Below, piece by piece: positions 19,830-31,932 of a DNA stretch of 64,000 nucleotides (the stretch's first letter is position 1; the number at the start of each line of letters is the position of its first letter). The notes beneath the pieces were generated by a model. The model was not told the DNA's origin. It did not search any database and saw only the letters and a program-made list of their open reading frames with translations. Made by a program: the position numbers and the translations under genes. The DNA comes from Multifurca ochricompacta (Eukaryota; Basidiomycota; Agaricomycetes; Russulales; Russulaceae): NCBI GenBank assembly GCA_022496185.1, contig WTXG01000175.1, positions 1-64,000 on the forward strand, read 5' to 3'.

Positions 19830-22800
19830 TCACGAGTTGTCAGAGGCTGGGAATCCTTTCCACTTGATCAGGTAATACAGCTTGCGCCCTTGGCCTTGTC
19901 GCTTCGAGTCTAGAACGCGTTCTACTTCCCACTCCTCTTCCCCGTCGATAAGGTCAGGTGGGGGTCTTGGGAAGTTCCCTCCATGCATGGAGGTTTCCTT
20001 ATATGGGGTCAGAAGCTTGGCATGGAAGATGGGGTGGATCTTCCATTTCAGCGGCAATTGCAGCTCGTAGGACACATCTGACAGCTTCCGTGTGATCTGG
20101 AAGGGTCCATGGCGTCGGGGTGCTAGTTTGGCTGAGGGGTGTGAGGTGTGAATGTTTCGTCCCTCCAGCCATACCCAATCATTGGTCTGATAAGGTGTGA
20201 ATGTACTTGGCCCTGCTGCCATAAGTTGCTGTGCCTTTACCAGGTTTTTATTGGCGGATTGCTGTAACTGTTTCCATTGGCTTATCCGCTGGGTTACTGA
20301 GGGGACATTAATGGGTTTATCGGCCCATGTGGTACGTGGAGTCCAGCCCATGATAAGGGAAAATGGGGTGGCTTTTGTTGTCCCGTTGGGCCATGAGTTG
20401 TGAGCAAACTCCGCAGTTGATAACCATTCTGCCCAGTCATCTTGTCGGGCATTGCACCAAAACCGAAGGTATTGTTCTAACCATTGGTTTGTTCGTTCGG
20501 ACTGCCCGTCTGTCTGTGGATGGTAAGCCGTTGAGATATTCTGTGTAATGTCTAATGTTTTGCACAGGGCTTTAGCGAAGGCCGAGGTGAATCGTGTGTC
20601 TCGGTCGGATATAATCTTTCTAGGAAGTCCATAGTGGCAGTATACATGGTTCAGATAGAGCTTTGCCACTCCTTCGGCCGTAATAGCTTCATTGCAGGGA
20701 ATAAACAAGGCCGCCTTGGAACAATCGTGGTCAGTGATTGTGAGGATAGTGTTGAAACCCTGTGACTTGGGTAGTTTGACTATGAAGTCCATGGCGATAG
20801 TCTGGAAGGGGGTTGACGAGATAGGAGTGATGGGGTACACTGGTGGGATTTTCGGGTGTGTGTTGACTTTGTTCGCTTGACATGCTGCACATCCCTGTAT
20901 GTAGCTTTCGACATCCTTTTTCATGTTGGGCCACCAATAGTCTCTTTTGGCAAGGGCATAGGTGTTGGCGATGCCAGGGTGGCCAGCAGAGGGGAGGTCA
21001 TGGTGAAAATGGATCACCCCCCTCTTAATGTTGTCGCCACCGGTGACAATGAGTCAATCCCCATCCTTCCACCAAAGGCCATTGACTTCTTTCAGGTTGT
21101 GTGCTTCAGCCCATGAACGGCATAGTTCTTGGTTCATATTTTGGGAGACTTGTGCCCATAGATCCATGTCGTGAAGACTGATGGCGGCAGTCTTTGCAAA
21201 GACTTCCTCTGGCAGAACAGTGACATTGTTATTGTCATCTTCGCCCGTGTGCATATCTGACCTGCGCGACAGTGCATCCACTCTAGCGTTCTGGCTTCCA
21301 GCAATGTGTTTCAATGTGAAGTTATATTCCTCTAGCTCCAGGACTTCTTGTGCTACACGTCGACTGATTTTATGGGGTTCCTTCCAATATAGTAGGTTGG
21401 AATGGTCGGTGTGGATGATGGTTTTATGAGGAGTTCCTGCCAGGTAAGGTCGCCAGTGTCGCAATGCCTTGACTATGGCTAGGAGTTCTCTATCCCAGAT
21501 GTCATAGTTTCGTTCAGCTGGTGAGAAAGTTTCGGAATAGTATGCCACTGGGTGAAGTATTTGCGTGGCGTCCCTCTGGTACAGCACTGCCCCATTGGCG
21601 AAGTGAGAGGCATCCACTTCTAGCTCAAAGGGATGGCTCAGATCTGGTTGGATGAGTACTGGTTCTGAGCCGACAAGGTCCCTAATTTGTTTGAAAGCCC
21701 GTTGCTGTGTGGTGTCCCACTGCCATGGTATATCCTTTTTCAACAGATCATTTAAAGGCCGTGCAATGCCTGAAAATCCCTTGACAAAGTGCCATAGAAG
21801 TTACAGAATCCGATGAATGATCGGACGTCCTTGACGCAGGTCGGCATGGGCCACTCCCGGATCCCTTGTACTTTAACGGGGTCCATGCGTACTTGTCCTC
21901 CTTCCAAAATGACTCCTAGGTATTCGATGCTTTGTTGCTCGAAGGAGCACTTGGCTGGTTTGAGATACAGGTCATGTTCTCGTAATATATCCAGTACCTG
22001 GTGTACGCACTCTCGATGGTGATCTAAGTTGTCTGGGGTGGCTACTAAAATGTCATCCATGTAAACCACCACTTCACCAGTGAGAATAAGGTCGTGGAAG
22101 ATGTGATTCATCATGGATTGGAATGTTGCCGGTGAATTGTAAGACCAAAGAACATGACATTTGGTTCGAACAGCCCTTGATTTGTCTTGAATGCGGCCTT
22201 ACACTGGTCGCCGTCTTTGATCCTGACATTGTTGTAACCCCATCGTACGTCCATTTTGGAGAAGAGGGACTTATCCCTCATGGTGTCAATGAGTTCAGAG
22301 ATAAGTGGCAGAGGGTAGGTGTTTTTCACAGTGTAAGCATTGATTCGCCGATAGTCCTGGACTGGTCGTAGCTTGCCGTCCTTCTTTTTGATGAAGAAGA
22401 AGGGTGAGGTGTACTGTGACTTGGATGGGCGAATATATCCCTTTGCCAAATGCTCTTCGAGGAATTCTGTTAATGCTGCTTGTTCAGACTGGGACAGAGG
22501 GTAAATTTTGCAATCTATTGCTGCCGGCGTGTCGGGGAGTAGATCTATGGCATGATCCCATGGTCTGGAGGGTGGAAATCGCTGTGACTCTTCTTGGAGA
22601 ACACCTTCCAATGCCAATGGTAGACATGTGGTACTATGTCGTTGTAAGTCTTCTCTGTCTGCCCCTGTATTGCCTTCTGGGCTAGTTCTGATGCCTTGGT
22701 TACATAGCAGTGACCTAGGTCTTCCTTGCTTGTGTCCGTAGCTTTATTTCCCTATGCCTGACTGCATAGTCATATCCGATCGATGTAATGATAGTGGGGT

Positions 22801-23225
22801 AGGACTCTTTGTCCATTGTCGCATCTGTCCAATTGATCTTGGGTTCGAATGCAGCAAGCCATGGATATCCCAAGATAAGGTCTTCATCTCCCAAGTTGGT
22901 GATCAGGAAACGGATAACTTTCGTTATTTCCCCAACCTGGACGTTCAGTGGTATAGTGTGTGATCTTTCCAGCGCGATTGGCTGTCCCGTCAATATTCCA
23001 GATATTCTTTTCTGTGGGAAGTGCCTGCATCCCAAGTCCTAAGGTTTTAACCATTCGTGGACTGATGAAGTTATCTGTAGCTCCAGAGTCCACTAAGATA
23101 TCTTGGTCGGCCGTCCTCTGTGTAGTCTCGAAATGAACTGGTATTTTCAATGATTTGAATTGACTAGTATACACAGAGGTAACATGGAGTGCTCGTGCCC
23201 AGGCCGATGGGGTAGAGCTTATCAA
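19830..23225 (-). pseudogene. pol of A2: protease, RT, RNase H, integrase, chromodomain
   Basis: Pieces in coding order: protease DSGATDNFISPRM (23225-22884); linker GYPWLAAFEPKINW (23035-22715); RT N-terminal part (22617-22111); RT with YMDDILVAT (22114-21752); RNase H (21743-21054); integrase HHCC and DDE (21017-19830) running into the chromodomain, which reads WEVERVLDSK...YYLIKWKGFPASDNS and then a stop where A1 has Trp. Six or more frame breaks separate these, some at G or C runs. Residues are otherwise very similar to A1. Confidence 0.9.
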
Positions 23226-24710
23226 AAATCCTTCTTCGCGAACGCCTTCTCGACAAGGATGGCCCGCACTTCCTCACTCTCTTTCATCATACTTGCCCAG
23301 ATGTCTTGGGCCTTTTCTTCTTTGGTTCGTTTGTCTACGGCAGGCGGGTTGTTGCGCACGGGGGCCACAGGTGTGGTGGTAGCTTCTGCGACTCGTACCC
23401 CCTTCTTAGGACAGTCTCAGGACATATGTCCTTGTCCTTTACAGCAGAAACACCGCCCTTCCTTCATCAACGTCTGTCGTTCATCCTCGTGAGCGTGGCC
23501 CTTGCCTTGATCCTGTCTGCTGAGGTGTCCATAGCATTGGGATCTCTTTGGGTGGCATGCGTTGGTTTAACCCCAAACGCTGTCTTCCACTGCTCTTGAG
23601 TCTTTCCTTTCTTTGTGTTGACTCCAAATCGAGTTTGGAAGTCCAGATAGTCCTGCTGCTGTCATCGGGCAGCATCAACCCACTCGTCCCAGTCATGCGG
23701 GTGGTGAAACTGGATAATATTTTTGACAAGCGGGTTTGGCAATCCTTGGGAGAAGAGGTCCAAGGTTGCTTCTTCGTCTGTATCATAGCCTGCTCGGTTT
23801 GCCAGGCTTCGGAACTTTGCCACATAGGCATCGAGCTCTCCTTTCTCCATTCGCAGGGACTTCAGTTCCCTAGCCGCCTTCTGCTTTGCTTGCCCATCAG
23901 TAAACGCGTCCTTGAACCTCTGGGCTATGGTTTCCCAAAGGCCTTCACTGGTAGTGTGGCGGCCACTCTCTACCTGCTCATTCAGCCACTCAAGCTGTTC
24001 CATTGTCCAATCGTCAACTGCGTCACCCCTGATAAGTGAGAGAAAGAGGTTGGCGCGTTGAAAAGGGTTGACGATTTGGGCAACGTCATGATTGAAGTTC
24101 TTAAATGTGGTGAACTCCAGCATAAACTTCTTGCTTTGGGAGCGATCTCCCGTGAAGGTCTGAGGCAGAATCCCTGAGAGACGTCCCGATGGTGGAGGGA
24201 TGTTTGGGATAGCAGGAGGAGGTGGAGGCGGGGGCGGAGCGGGGTCAGGGAGCTGGGCAGCGATGGTCGACATATTTTGGTAGAATGGGGTGATGGTGTT
24301 GGTGGATTGTATCGATATCTGAGGAGTCGTCAAGGCAGGTGCTCTGATCGTGGCGACTGCTGGTGCAACCAGAGGCGTAGACAATGCTAATGCTGGTGCG
24401 TCTTCACTACTTTCGTCAATGTATTCTTCTGGTTCTGAGTCGGTGACAATCGCGGGTGGGTTTTCTCTCCACGGTCCAAGCCCAAATTCTGGTGGAGGGG
24501 AGCGGTAGTGACCCACGAATGCTTACTTTCTGAGTATCGGATACGATACCAGACTCTCTTTTCGTCGTCGTATTCTACCGGTTGGTATCTTCCATCGTGA
24601 TAGACGTAGTATCCAAACTCGGATTCAAAGTCTTTCCAGACGGCAGAGCCAAGTGTCTGTTGTGAAAGATTATTCTCGTCTCTGTGTTCGATGAGCTCTT
24701 CTTTAAACAA
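23226..24710 (-). pseudogene. gag of A2, frameshifted and with CGN-to-TGA stops
   Basis: Frames 24710-24387, 24516-23662 and 23831-23481 carry the same Gag as A1 (ESEFGYYVYHDGRYQPVEY, then EAWQ.. and the core FKDAFTDGQAKQKAARELKS). Stops replace arginines: DAARR reads DAAR-stop near 23665, and the zinc knuckle HMSRDC reads HMS-stop-DC near 23420. Both are TGA. The middle frame of 284 codons keeps the complete Gag core. Confidence 0.88.
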
Positions 24711-24746
24711 GGTCTGACTTCAGCTGGAAGAAGCCACGTTGGGAGG

Positions 24747-24757
24747 AGACTTGACTT
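24747..24757 (-). promoter_or_regulatory. Primer-binding site of A2 (self-priming type)
   Basis: The plus strand reads AGACTTGACTT, one base from the AGACTCGACTT of A1 and B. The change is a C-to-T at a CpG. It sits 2 nt inside the 5' LTR boundary, as in A1. Confidence 0.6.
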
Positions 24758-24759
24758 GA

Positions 24760-25350
24760 TGTTACGTCCGGTGCGGGACGTTCCACACGACTTGTGTGAC
24801 AGCGTTCATTTGTGTATCAGATAAGAGACCAAGGGGTCTCTTGGAGTTATGCGGGAAGAGTCAAAGTCAAAGAGGCTGTACTCTAAGACGATGTTGAATG
24901 GAAAGTACCAGAAGTACTTGAGATGATCGAGTCAGAGTGTTCAAAGGGAAGTCCAGAAGACAAGCACTGATGTATTCAATAAGTTGAGTCTGAGGTCTAC
25001 AAGGTAGCTACAGTGGACTTATATACATAATCGAATGAGCGTCTAAAGATAAGATAAGACGGAATCATGTGGGCCCAAATATACGAAAGCAGAGGGCGTA
25101 AAGCCTAGCTTCTGATAGGGAATTAAGTAAGTGTCCGGTCATAGAGATAAGAGATAAAGGATAAGAGATAAGGAGGCCAAACATGAGTACAGTAATGTCA
25201 ACAAGGTCAAAGGCGGTCACGGGGAAGGGAGCAGGGCACATGATGGGTCCCAGGAAGGGGACGTAATCAAGAAGTGGAGAGTTGGTGGAAGAGAAGGGTC
25301 GTCATTGGGGAGAGTGAAGAAAATTGGATTGCTAGGCAGGGGTCATAACA
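24760..25350 (-). repeat. 5' LTR of A2 (591 bp)
   Basis: Same length as 17850-18440 with ten CpG-transition differences. Followed by the target duplication taatg at 25351-25355. Confidence 0.95.
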
Positions 25351-25510
25351 TAATGCCATCAACAGCCATTTTTTTGACAGTTTGGACAGTGTTTTCCATA
25401 CCCATCCACTGTCCATCTCAACATTGACTTGAGCTTGGTACAGCACAGGTACAGCAACCATACTACAGACCCATCCATACTGTGAGGTACAGGTACAGTG
25501 CACAGCCCTA
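25351..25510 (-). repeat. hAT-like repeat X, terminal part
   Basis: The reverse complement starts TAGGGCTGTGCAC and matches the starts of the X copies at 29830 and 62910. It contains the target duplication of A2 and completes the copy begun at 17681. Confidence 0.7.
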
Positions 25511-26714
25511 ATTGTATTTAAGCCACTTTCAATCCAGTGTACAGACTTTAAGTCTGTTCTCTTGTACTAGTAAAAGGTCCCTAAGAACTCCCTTCAGCCC
25601 TCTTTAAGTGTGTGACTTAAGAGGGATTCAACTCACCAGTAAACTCCAGCAGAGGCCTATTGCCTTGCTACCTGAACCCCAGACATCACAAGCAATGACC
25701 AGACTTGTTGCATCCACCCCCAAATAGCCACATGCCAACAATGTCTCAACCCAATGTCTTGAGACTTGATTGACCAGGATAAGTACTATTAACTGTCTTG
25801 ATTTAGGAGCAGCTCCCCCTTATTTGATGCATGCAAGGACCTGTGTGCAACACCTAGCATTGATCATGAGATCATGAAGTAATAAGAGAAGGAGAAGCTG
25901 TATGCAGTCTTCAGTGTCACGAAGGCAGAAGACCCAGTTTGAGGCTCTGGTGAGTGAGTGGTTGATCCGAGTGTGCCTCGGTGTAGTAAGTAAGGTGAGT
26001 GAGGGACAGGACAGAAGAGGACGATTGTCGGGTCGGGAGTGGCGGGCGGGGAAGGCAGGGTTAGGGTTGGGGTTGGGGTTGGGGTTGAGACGAATTATCT
26101 TCCCCCGTCGCACATCAAGGGGAGCAGCGAGACGTCGTATGGTGGTCATAACTGACCATCCCATCTATCGTCAGAATTTAATAAAAAAAATGTAAGTCAC
26201 AAGTAAAATGGCCAGTAATGGCCAGCCAAAGGCTATTGCCATTCGGGCCGCTGGTCCTGGTGTTGAATTTGGTTACTATTTAAGGTAGTCTCACTTCAGC
26301 CGTCCTCTGAGCCTGGATTCCCTCCCCACTCCGGGGCCGAAATGTGCTGTGCGATAAGTTTCGACTATCAGCACTGCATGACTAGCAATTGATCCGCTTC
26401 TGCGGAATAAACCTCCCCCCCCCTTCCCCCCTCCCTTAGTGAAACTAAAATCTAAAATATCAAATCAACCACAGGTTTACGGATTTCGATTCGGTGACAG
26501 CAAGAAATAATAAGTTAACAGTCATGGGAGTTAAACCCAACCAACCAAACAAAAAAAAACGAAGTGTGATACAACGAGTGGTCAAAGTCCGATCCATCCA
26601 TCAAATCGTTTTTTACCTCCACGCTCGCTTTTTTATTATTACTTGTCCCTGCCAGTCTGTCTGTCTGGACTGGACTGGACTGGACTGGAACCAAAATGAG
26701 AACAAGTGAGCAGT
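25511..26714. other. Intergenic, no supported gene
   Basis: Low-complexity stretches only: a short TTGGGGT array next to one TTAGGG (26057-26088), a C run near 26408-26430 and a CTGGA array near 26665-26690. No ORF has coding character. Confidence 0.5.
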
Positions 26715-29700
26715 AAGTAGTATATCTCATATATTTTCCCTCCCCCTCCAAGTTCCTCTTGGATGAGAGGGGAGGGGCATTGCGGCCTCGTATCCCATCT
26801 TATTTTTTGCGTTATCTTGTGCAAGGAGACTAGGAACGATTTCCACTTGTAAGTGTTCGGGTGGTATGAACACCGACGCCCCCGATCCTTGAGTTATCGT
26901 CCCGTCCGATAACGTGGTAGTAGCCGCTGCGAAATGGATAGAACTGCGGATGTGGTGGGCTTCTCTACACTGGTGCGTAGACCTCGGTAACGAGGACGTA
27001 AATTGGGGCAAATCCGACTCGCTTAAAGTAGAAATAATGAGAGGGGGAAATAAATAAATAAAAAGTTGATTGATTGAGCGCGCTGCCTGTAAGGTGAGAG
27101 TAAAATTGAGACCTTGTTTGGAACGTACATGTATTCTGTAATTGATCCATATTCGGATAGAGCGCGGTACATGCGAGTCGCGCCGATGGACCTGTGACAG
27201 CAGAAGTCAGGGCTACTGACTCTAAATAAATAAAAAAAAGAGGATCGAACAGGATTGTAACTGCAAGGAAGCATTTAATCAAGATACAAATATATTTTGC
27301 TTTTTTTTCGCTTACTTTCAACTCCAATCAACATCTAGCCATGACAATCAGATCAGTCTTTGACGGCCAGAAAATGATGGGACTATGGGGCGCACTCCAT
27401 TCCAAGGATCTGTCAAGACAAACAGAATCATGTGAGCATGATTCCTCCTACGCATGGTGTACGAGTTGAAGGCACATACCATTCAAATCGAGGATAAGGA
27501 AAACCTGGAAAACAACAACAACAAAAACAAATGAATGAATAGTGACCGAAAGATTAAAGGTTTACAGACCACTGGTGGCACTTCCGCAATCGCCGCCAGG
27601 AATAACCAGATGATGCACTTGAAGACCTTCAGCATCCGGCGCGAAAAAAAAAGAAGGAAGGCTGTTGAATCACCTGCTGATAAAGGAGGTACCATATCCC
27701 AGTCAAGCTCCTGTGCGCATACCGCAAAAGCCCGATCAGCATAGTCATCAGGAGCACTACGTCAACCACCAAAACGCCGATGGCATTGAGCAGGCCCCTG
27801 TGCGTCTTTAGGGTGATGCAAGTCTCCAAAATCGGGTTGTACGACGACTCCAACTTAGGGTTTGCACGTGAGATTGGCAAAAAAAAACAAATAAAACTAT
27901 GAACAAGGAGGAAGTTCTAAAACAAATGACCGCCTCACCATTGTCAGGTCTTCGATCAATGGGTAAGAGGAGATATGAGTATCAGAATGCGGGAGGGGAA
28001 GGGATAAGAAAACGTACGCCGTAAGTTCAGTCCTAGACCTCCCAGCCATGAACCAACAGCGATCAAGGACACGAAGATATTGCGATTCCATATGGCAATT
28101 CTAGAACGGACAACCAATCAGCATCTTCAACTACTGCAGGTTTTCTGTTGACAACGGCTTACACACGGAGAACGATGATAAGAGTGGCGAATGCCCAACT
28201 AGCATACGGCAAGGCCTGTACAAAGTCAAACACGACATCAAAATTGTGGGGAGAAAGAGGGGCAATTGAGTAGAGTGCGTACTCACAAAATACGTGACTA
28301 CAGATGGCTAGGAAAGTGCAGGTAAGCAATTATTATTAACTCCTCCCTTCCCCCAGAAACGTGCGGGCCTCACCTTGCAGGGAAGTTTTGGGCCGTCCGT
28401 ATCGATGAAGAAAATGATGAACGAGAGTAAACTGGTGTAGCGTGTTCCAAGATATATCTGCTTCATGTCTCGGCGGTGGCGCGCAATACAGGATAGCAAA
28501 TAGCTTACCCATATTGTCCATCTGTAAGGTCGTTTTCCCTTCAACACATCTAGCTCGAAGCCAGCCGTGAACAAGGTCTCCCAACTGGGGCATCGGTATC
28601 AGTGATCACGTTTCTTCTGATTTCTTGAGTGAGCGGGAAAAACGAACATGTAGATTCCAGCAAGGGTATGATCCAGCTTGATGAGAGCGACTGTATGACT
28701 GTGAGAAAGACATTGCATCGTTTAGACGAAGGAAACACACGGCAGTCCCTCAAGACGAGAACGGGGTCGTGCCAATTGACCATCTTACTGATACAGCGTC
28801 CGAAGAAAGTGAAAACCTGCAAAACCTGCATGTGTTCATAGAAATCCTATATAGTGCCCCCCCCCCCCTCCCACTCGTGTGAGGGTATTGTGCAACATGT
28901 GTTGACCCATGACACATGACAGCACATATCCACGATCTGTGTCGCCTCGGAATTTTCTATGGACGGTCTTCTTGACAGCGCTCGAAAAAGCTTTGTTGTT
29001 TGTGCCTGACACGCCTTCCCGGTGTGGGGGGAGGGGGGACGGGGTAAGACGAATTTCCAGGAATGATGATACATGATCTACCCCTCGACAATGGGCAATC
29101 CAAACTATGTCGATATAGGTTCTGATGCGATGCGACAACGACCGATTGGCTGTACTTCATCTCGCTTAGGGAAACACACTGCCGCTATCCATCACCATCC
29201 GGTAAACCAAGAGAAATAAAAAAATAAAAACGAGTTCATTGTGACTTGACTAGGATTTCTGCACCCTCAGTTGGACCTCCAGAGAAACACAAAAGGGACG
29301 AGATATCGATATCGCAAAGGGGTAAGATGGCGTCGAGTGCTTCTTTTGAACGGACTCAGGGATGACAGAAAATTGTTGCCACCACAGAATGCAGTCGTTC
29401 TAATAGAGTGGTGTCAATCATTGTTGCATGTCGCATGCACTGCATGAGCTCCCACAGAGCTTCCTTGTGTCGTTCAGTGCATAGAGGGGAAGGTACGCAA
29501 GTACGGCCAGAAGGGTCCCTAGAAAGGCCATGCCATTGAAACACGAGGCGCCCGAATCTAGACACCGGGGAAAGCACCGGGGGTCCTTACTTGCTTGCTC
29601 CGGGCTCCCAAGGACCAGGACTTCACCCATAGTGGCAAGATCGGTCACCGGAGAGTTACCCCCGGATGGCGGGAGTAGTACGACTACGACCTTGTGCAGA

Positions 29701-29810
29701 GGAGGGGGCTGTGGTAACTCTCTGGTGCTTGTTGCATGTGAATGGGACTCGGAGGAATCAACGCGTGTTTAGCAAACATTTGTTGGACGTTGAACGATGT
29801 CATCTACCTT
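26715..29810. repeat. Segmental duplication, copy 1 (about 3.1 kb)
   Basis: Direct repeat of 31933-34897, from tagtatatctca to gaacgatgtcatctacctt, with small indels and scattered substitutions. It contains the membrane-protein gene 26727-28783 and its upstream DNA. Between the copies lie about 2.1 kb, mostly transposon-derived. Confidence 0.93.
26727..28783 (-). CDS. Multi-pass membrane protein, mushroom-specific family, copy 1
   Basis: Multi-exon gene. The first four exons join in frame: 28741-28783 (MVNWHDPVLVLRDC), 28648-28690 (ALIKLDHTLAGIYI), 28509-28584 (WETLFTAGFELDVLKGKRPY) and 28374-28460 (YLGTRYTSLLSFIIFFIDTD). The second intron needs an unusual GTTCGT donor. Later segments are clear but were not spliced exactly: WNRNIFVSLIAVGSWLGGLG (about 28090-28030), VLVVDVVLLMTMLIGLLRY (about 27790-27730), KCIIWLFLAAIAEVPPVV (about 27625-27570), GATRMYRALSEYGSIT (about 27190-27140) and a polar cytoplasmic tail to the stop at 26727. 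The pattern of about six hydrophobic segments plus the RMYR motif is that of an unnamed, expanded Agaricomycete membrane family. Substrate or ligand unknown. Confidence 0.75.
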
Positions 29811-29829
29811 TGTTGGATGGTGGCAGTTG
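28784..29829. other. Upstream region of membrane gene copy 1
   Basis: Mostly non-coding. A minus-strand ORF (29418-29648, MTDLATMGEVLVLGSPEQAS) recurs in copy 2, but the duplication explains the conservation and the downstream reading differs. I do not call it a gene. Confidence 0.4.
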
Positions 29830-30350
29830 TAGGGCTGCGCACCGTACCCGTACCTCACGGTATGGATGGATCCGTAGTACGGTTGCCGCCGTACCAGCTT
29901 TAGTCAATCACCGAGACGGATGGTAGACGGGTACGGAAAACCCCGTTCCAAACCGTCCAAAAAATGGCCGTCGACGGCATTGAACGGCATTGGACGGCAT
30001 TGACTAAATAAACTTTAATCTTGTCATTAAGCCACCAAAACTCAATCCTGCTGCTCCCAGGGCCCTGACTATTAATTTTATAGCAGATAAGCTATTACTA
30101 ATTGTTAGCTAAATATGAGATAAGATAAACTGAAGTGAATGCAATGAGACGGGCCAGTAGCGACTGGATGGTTCAGGACTGGACAGCCGGACAGCTGGGT
30201 GGACTCGATCTATTGATCATGATAAGATAATCTAAAGTGCGTCCATTAACTGATTCAGAGACAATTGCACACACAACACACTCCTTTGTATCTTGTCACA
30301 TTTAATTAGTTATATTTCTCTCTTTATTGTCATGCTCCTTTAGCAGTATA
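29830..30350 (+). repeat. hAT-like repeat X, copy 2
   Basis: Starts TAGGGCTGCGCACCGTACCC, followed by short inverted cggta/taccg motifs and the shared core (ctttaatcttgtcattaagccacc). Its second half (about 30190-30340) is the inverse of the corresponding part of the copy at 62910. Confidence 0.7.
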
Positions 30351-30565
30351 CAGTGGCTCAAAAAACTGTCCACAAGTTTTGAACTTTTGTACAAATGCAT
30401 ATATTACAAAGTAATAGCAGGGAATGAAGCTAAGATATGAGTGTATGAAATGAAGCCTAGATTCAGGGCTTTCCAATGAGTCTTGGTTCATAAGATTCTA
30501 TGAAGAATTGATAAAGATATCAACCATTAAATCTGGTTCATCATGTGGACAGCTTTTTGAGCATC
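30351..30565. mobile_element. Short Tc1/mariner-like element (MITE)
   Basis: The left end cagtggctcaaaaaactgtc follows a TA dinucleotide. The right end is its imperfect inverted repeat (gtggacagctttttgagc). About 215 bp with no coding capacity. The last bases of the right terminus differ, where the hAT-like element begins. Confidence 0.6.
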
Positions 30566-31377
30566 TAGGGATTGGCAGGGGTAACCCGCGGGTCACCCGT
30601 GAAAACGCGTGCAAGTTCTTTACTTGCATCGCGCATTTCGGATGACCGGCCCGGGACATCCCGGACCAAGGCAATACACAACGCGTTCATTTATGGCTAC
30701 TCAAGATCCCTCAAAAATTGTTGTTTTACATTCAGAAGATTAAATTGATTCTTTATTTACATTATTATTTTATTATTCTGGTTTCATTTCATACAAGCGC
30801 GACTGTCCTAGTCCCTGGATGCACATTTCTGCGCGTTTAAGTCAACCTTCCTTAATAGGAAGGAGATCAGACAATATGCTGGTCCATGCGATGCAATGTA
30901 GTCGCTGCCCTATGCAGCTTGTGGATATACGCGGGCCTTGTTTCAGTAAATTAATTTGATAATTAGATTATAGAATAGTCTATATTAGTCTAGAGTGTAT
31001 TTTAGATAGTGCCAGACTGGCGGAAATGATCGCGCGCTAATAAAACAAATGCATCATGATTTTCAAGAATGCAGATCACTGATAACAGTTTTATTTTACA
31101 TCGCGCCGTTGCTTTGATATTTCATATGATAACACTAGAACATATTTACAAACACACTGTGGCATACATCAGACGAAATTATGTTGTTTTTGGGTTGCAG
31201 ATGTGTTTTATCTAGGAATATCTACTGATCTTGTCAATGCATAATGGGTGCCTATACCCGCCAAACCCGCCGCGCGGGTACGGGTTTCCACGGGTTGGGA
31301 GCCATATACCCGTACCCGTACCCGGCAAAACCCGTGGCGCTTACCCGCGCGGGTATGGAAACCCTTGACAATCACTA
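30566..31377. mobile_element. hAT-like non-autonomous element Z, short copy
   Basis: Begins TAGGGATTGGCAGGGGTAAC; the other end reads inward as TAGTGATTGTCAAGGG. Internal sequence matches the longer copy at 55605-57006: one cgtgcaagttctttacttgc module, a ccttccttaataggaagg motif and the acccgccaaacccgc end region. The 8 bases on the two sides (tgagcatc, gggataac) do not match, so no target duplication remains. Confidence 0.65.
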
Positions 31378-31932
31378 GGGATAACTTTGATCTTGAAGGA
31401 GAGATGTTGTTGTACTTTGAACTTGCAAATACATGCTTGCTGGTTCTGTTTGACCTTGCACTGGACAATGTTGAGGATCTTTAACACACAAGAAAGAAGA
31501 AAAAGAGAGAGAGAGAGATTCCTAGGTTGCTTGCTCACTGGCTGGTCTACTACAAGCATTGTATGTACCCTTATATACTTGTGGAGAGACCTAGCTGAAG
31601 GAATGTTTAGAAGATAAAAGAGGTGAAGCCATGTGGGGCGAACGAAAGTGGAATAAGCAAAGGGAGTAAGGGAGAAACCAGGTAGCCAGGTACAAGGAAA
31701 AGAAAAGGCAAGCAGCCCAGAACACACACAATCCCTGTAATATGCTAAGTAAAATTACTCGTACCATGGATCAATCATGCTTTGCACTGGTGTCAGAGTC
31801 CGTCCAAAACTAAAGTCAGGCAAATATTAGAAAATTTATTGACAGTATAGTATGGAAGAATGAGAGCAAACGGGTCCCGCCAGAAGTGGTGATGACCGGA
31901 GGTTTCGCCTCCAATGCCCGAGCCATCCTTAC
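31378..31932. other. Spacer between the duplicated segments
   Basis: Unclassified. Contains a short AG repeat near 31498-31522 and a TATA-like tatatacttgtgg near 31573. No gene supported. Confidence 0.4.

Larger units (their letters stand above)
17850..25350 (-). mobile_element. Ty3/gypsy chromovirus, copy A2, complete with TSD
   Basis: 7501 bp, two 591-bp LTRs of identical length, 5-bp target duplication taatg. In coding order (right to left): LTR, self-complementary primer site, gag, PR, RT, RH, IN with chromodomain, 3' accessory ORF, polypurine tract, LTR. The LTRs differ at ten positions, all CpG to TpG/CpA, with no indels. Gag-pol has several frameshifts and stops. Confidence 0.96.

Noticed and set aside
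17850..25350. TCG-directed RIP as the cause of A2 LTR mutations
   Set aside because: The base 5' of the mutated C is A in five, T in three and C in two cases; the pattern is CpG, not TCG.
26057..26088. Telomere-like TTAGGG/TTGGGG repeats (also 54236-54250)
   Set aside because: Too short and too imperfect to call an interstitial telomere. No subtelomeric gene context is evident.
29418..29648. Minus-strand ORF MTDLATMGEVLVLGSPEQAS..., also at 34499-34735
   Set aside because: Conservation is explained by the segmental duplication. No family features, and it ends at different residues in the two copies.
30566..31377. Expected 8-bp target duplication for the short Z copy
   Set aside because: Flanks tgagcatc and gggataac differ; only the inverted ends support the element.
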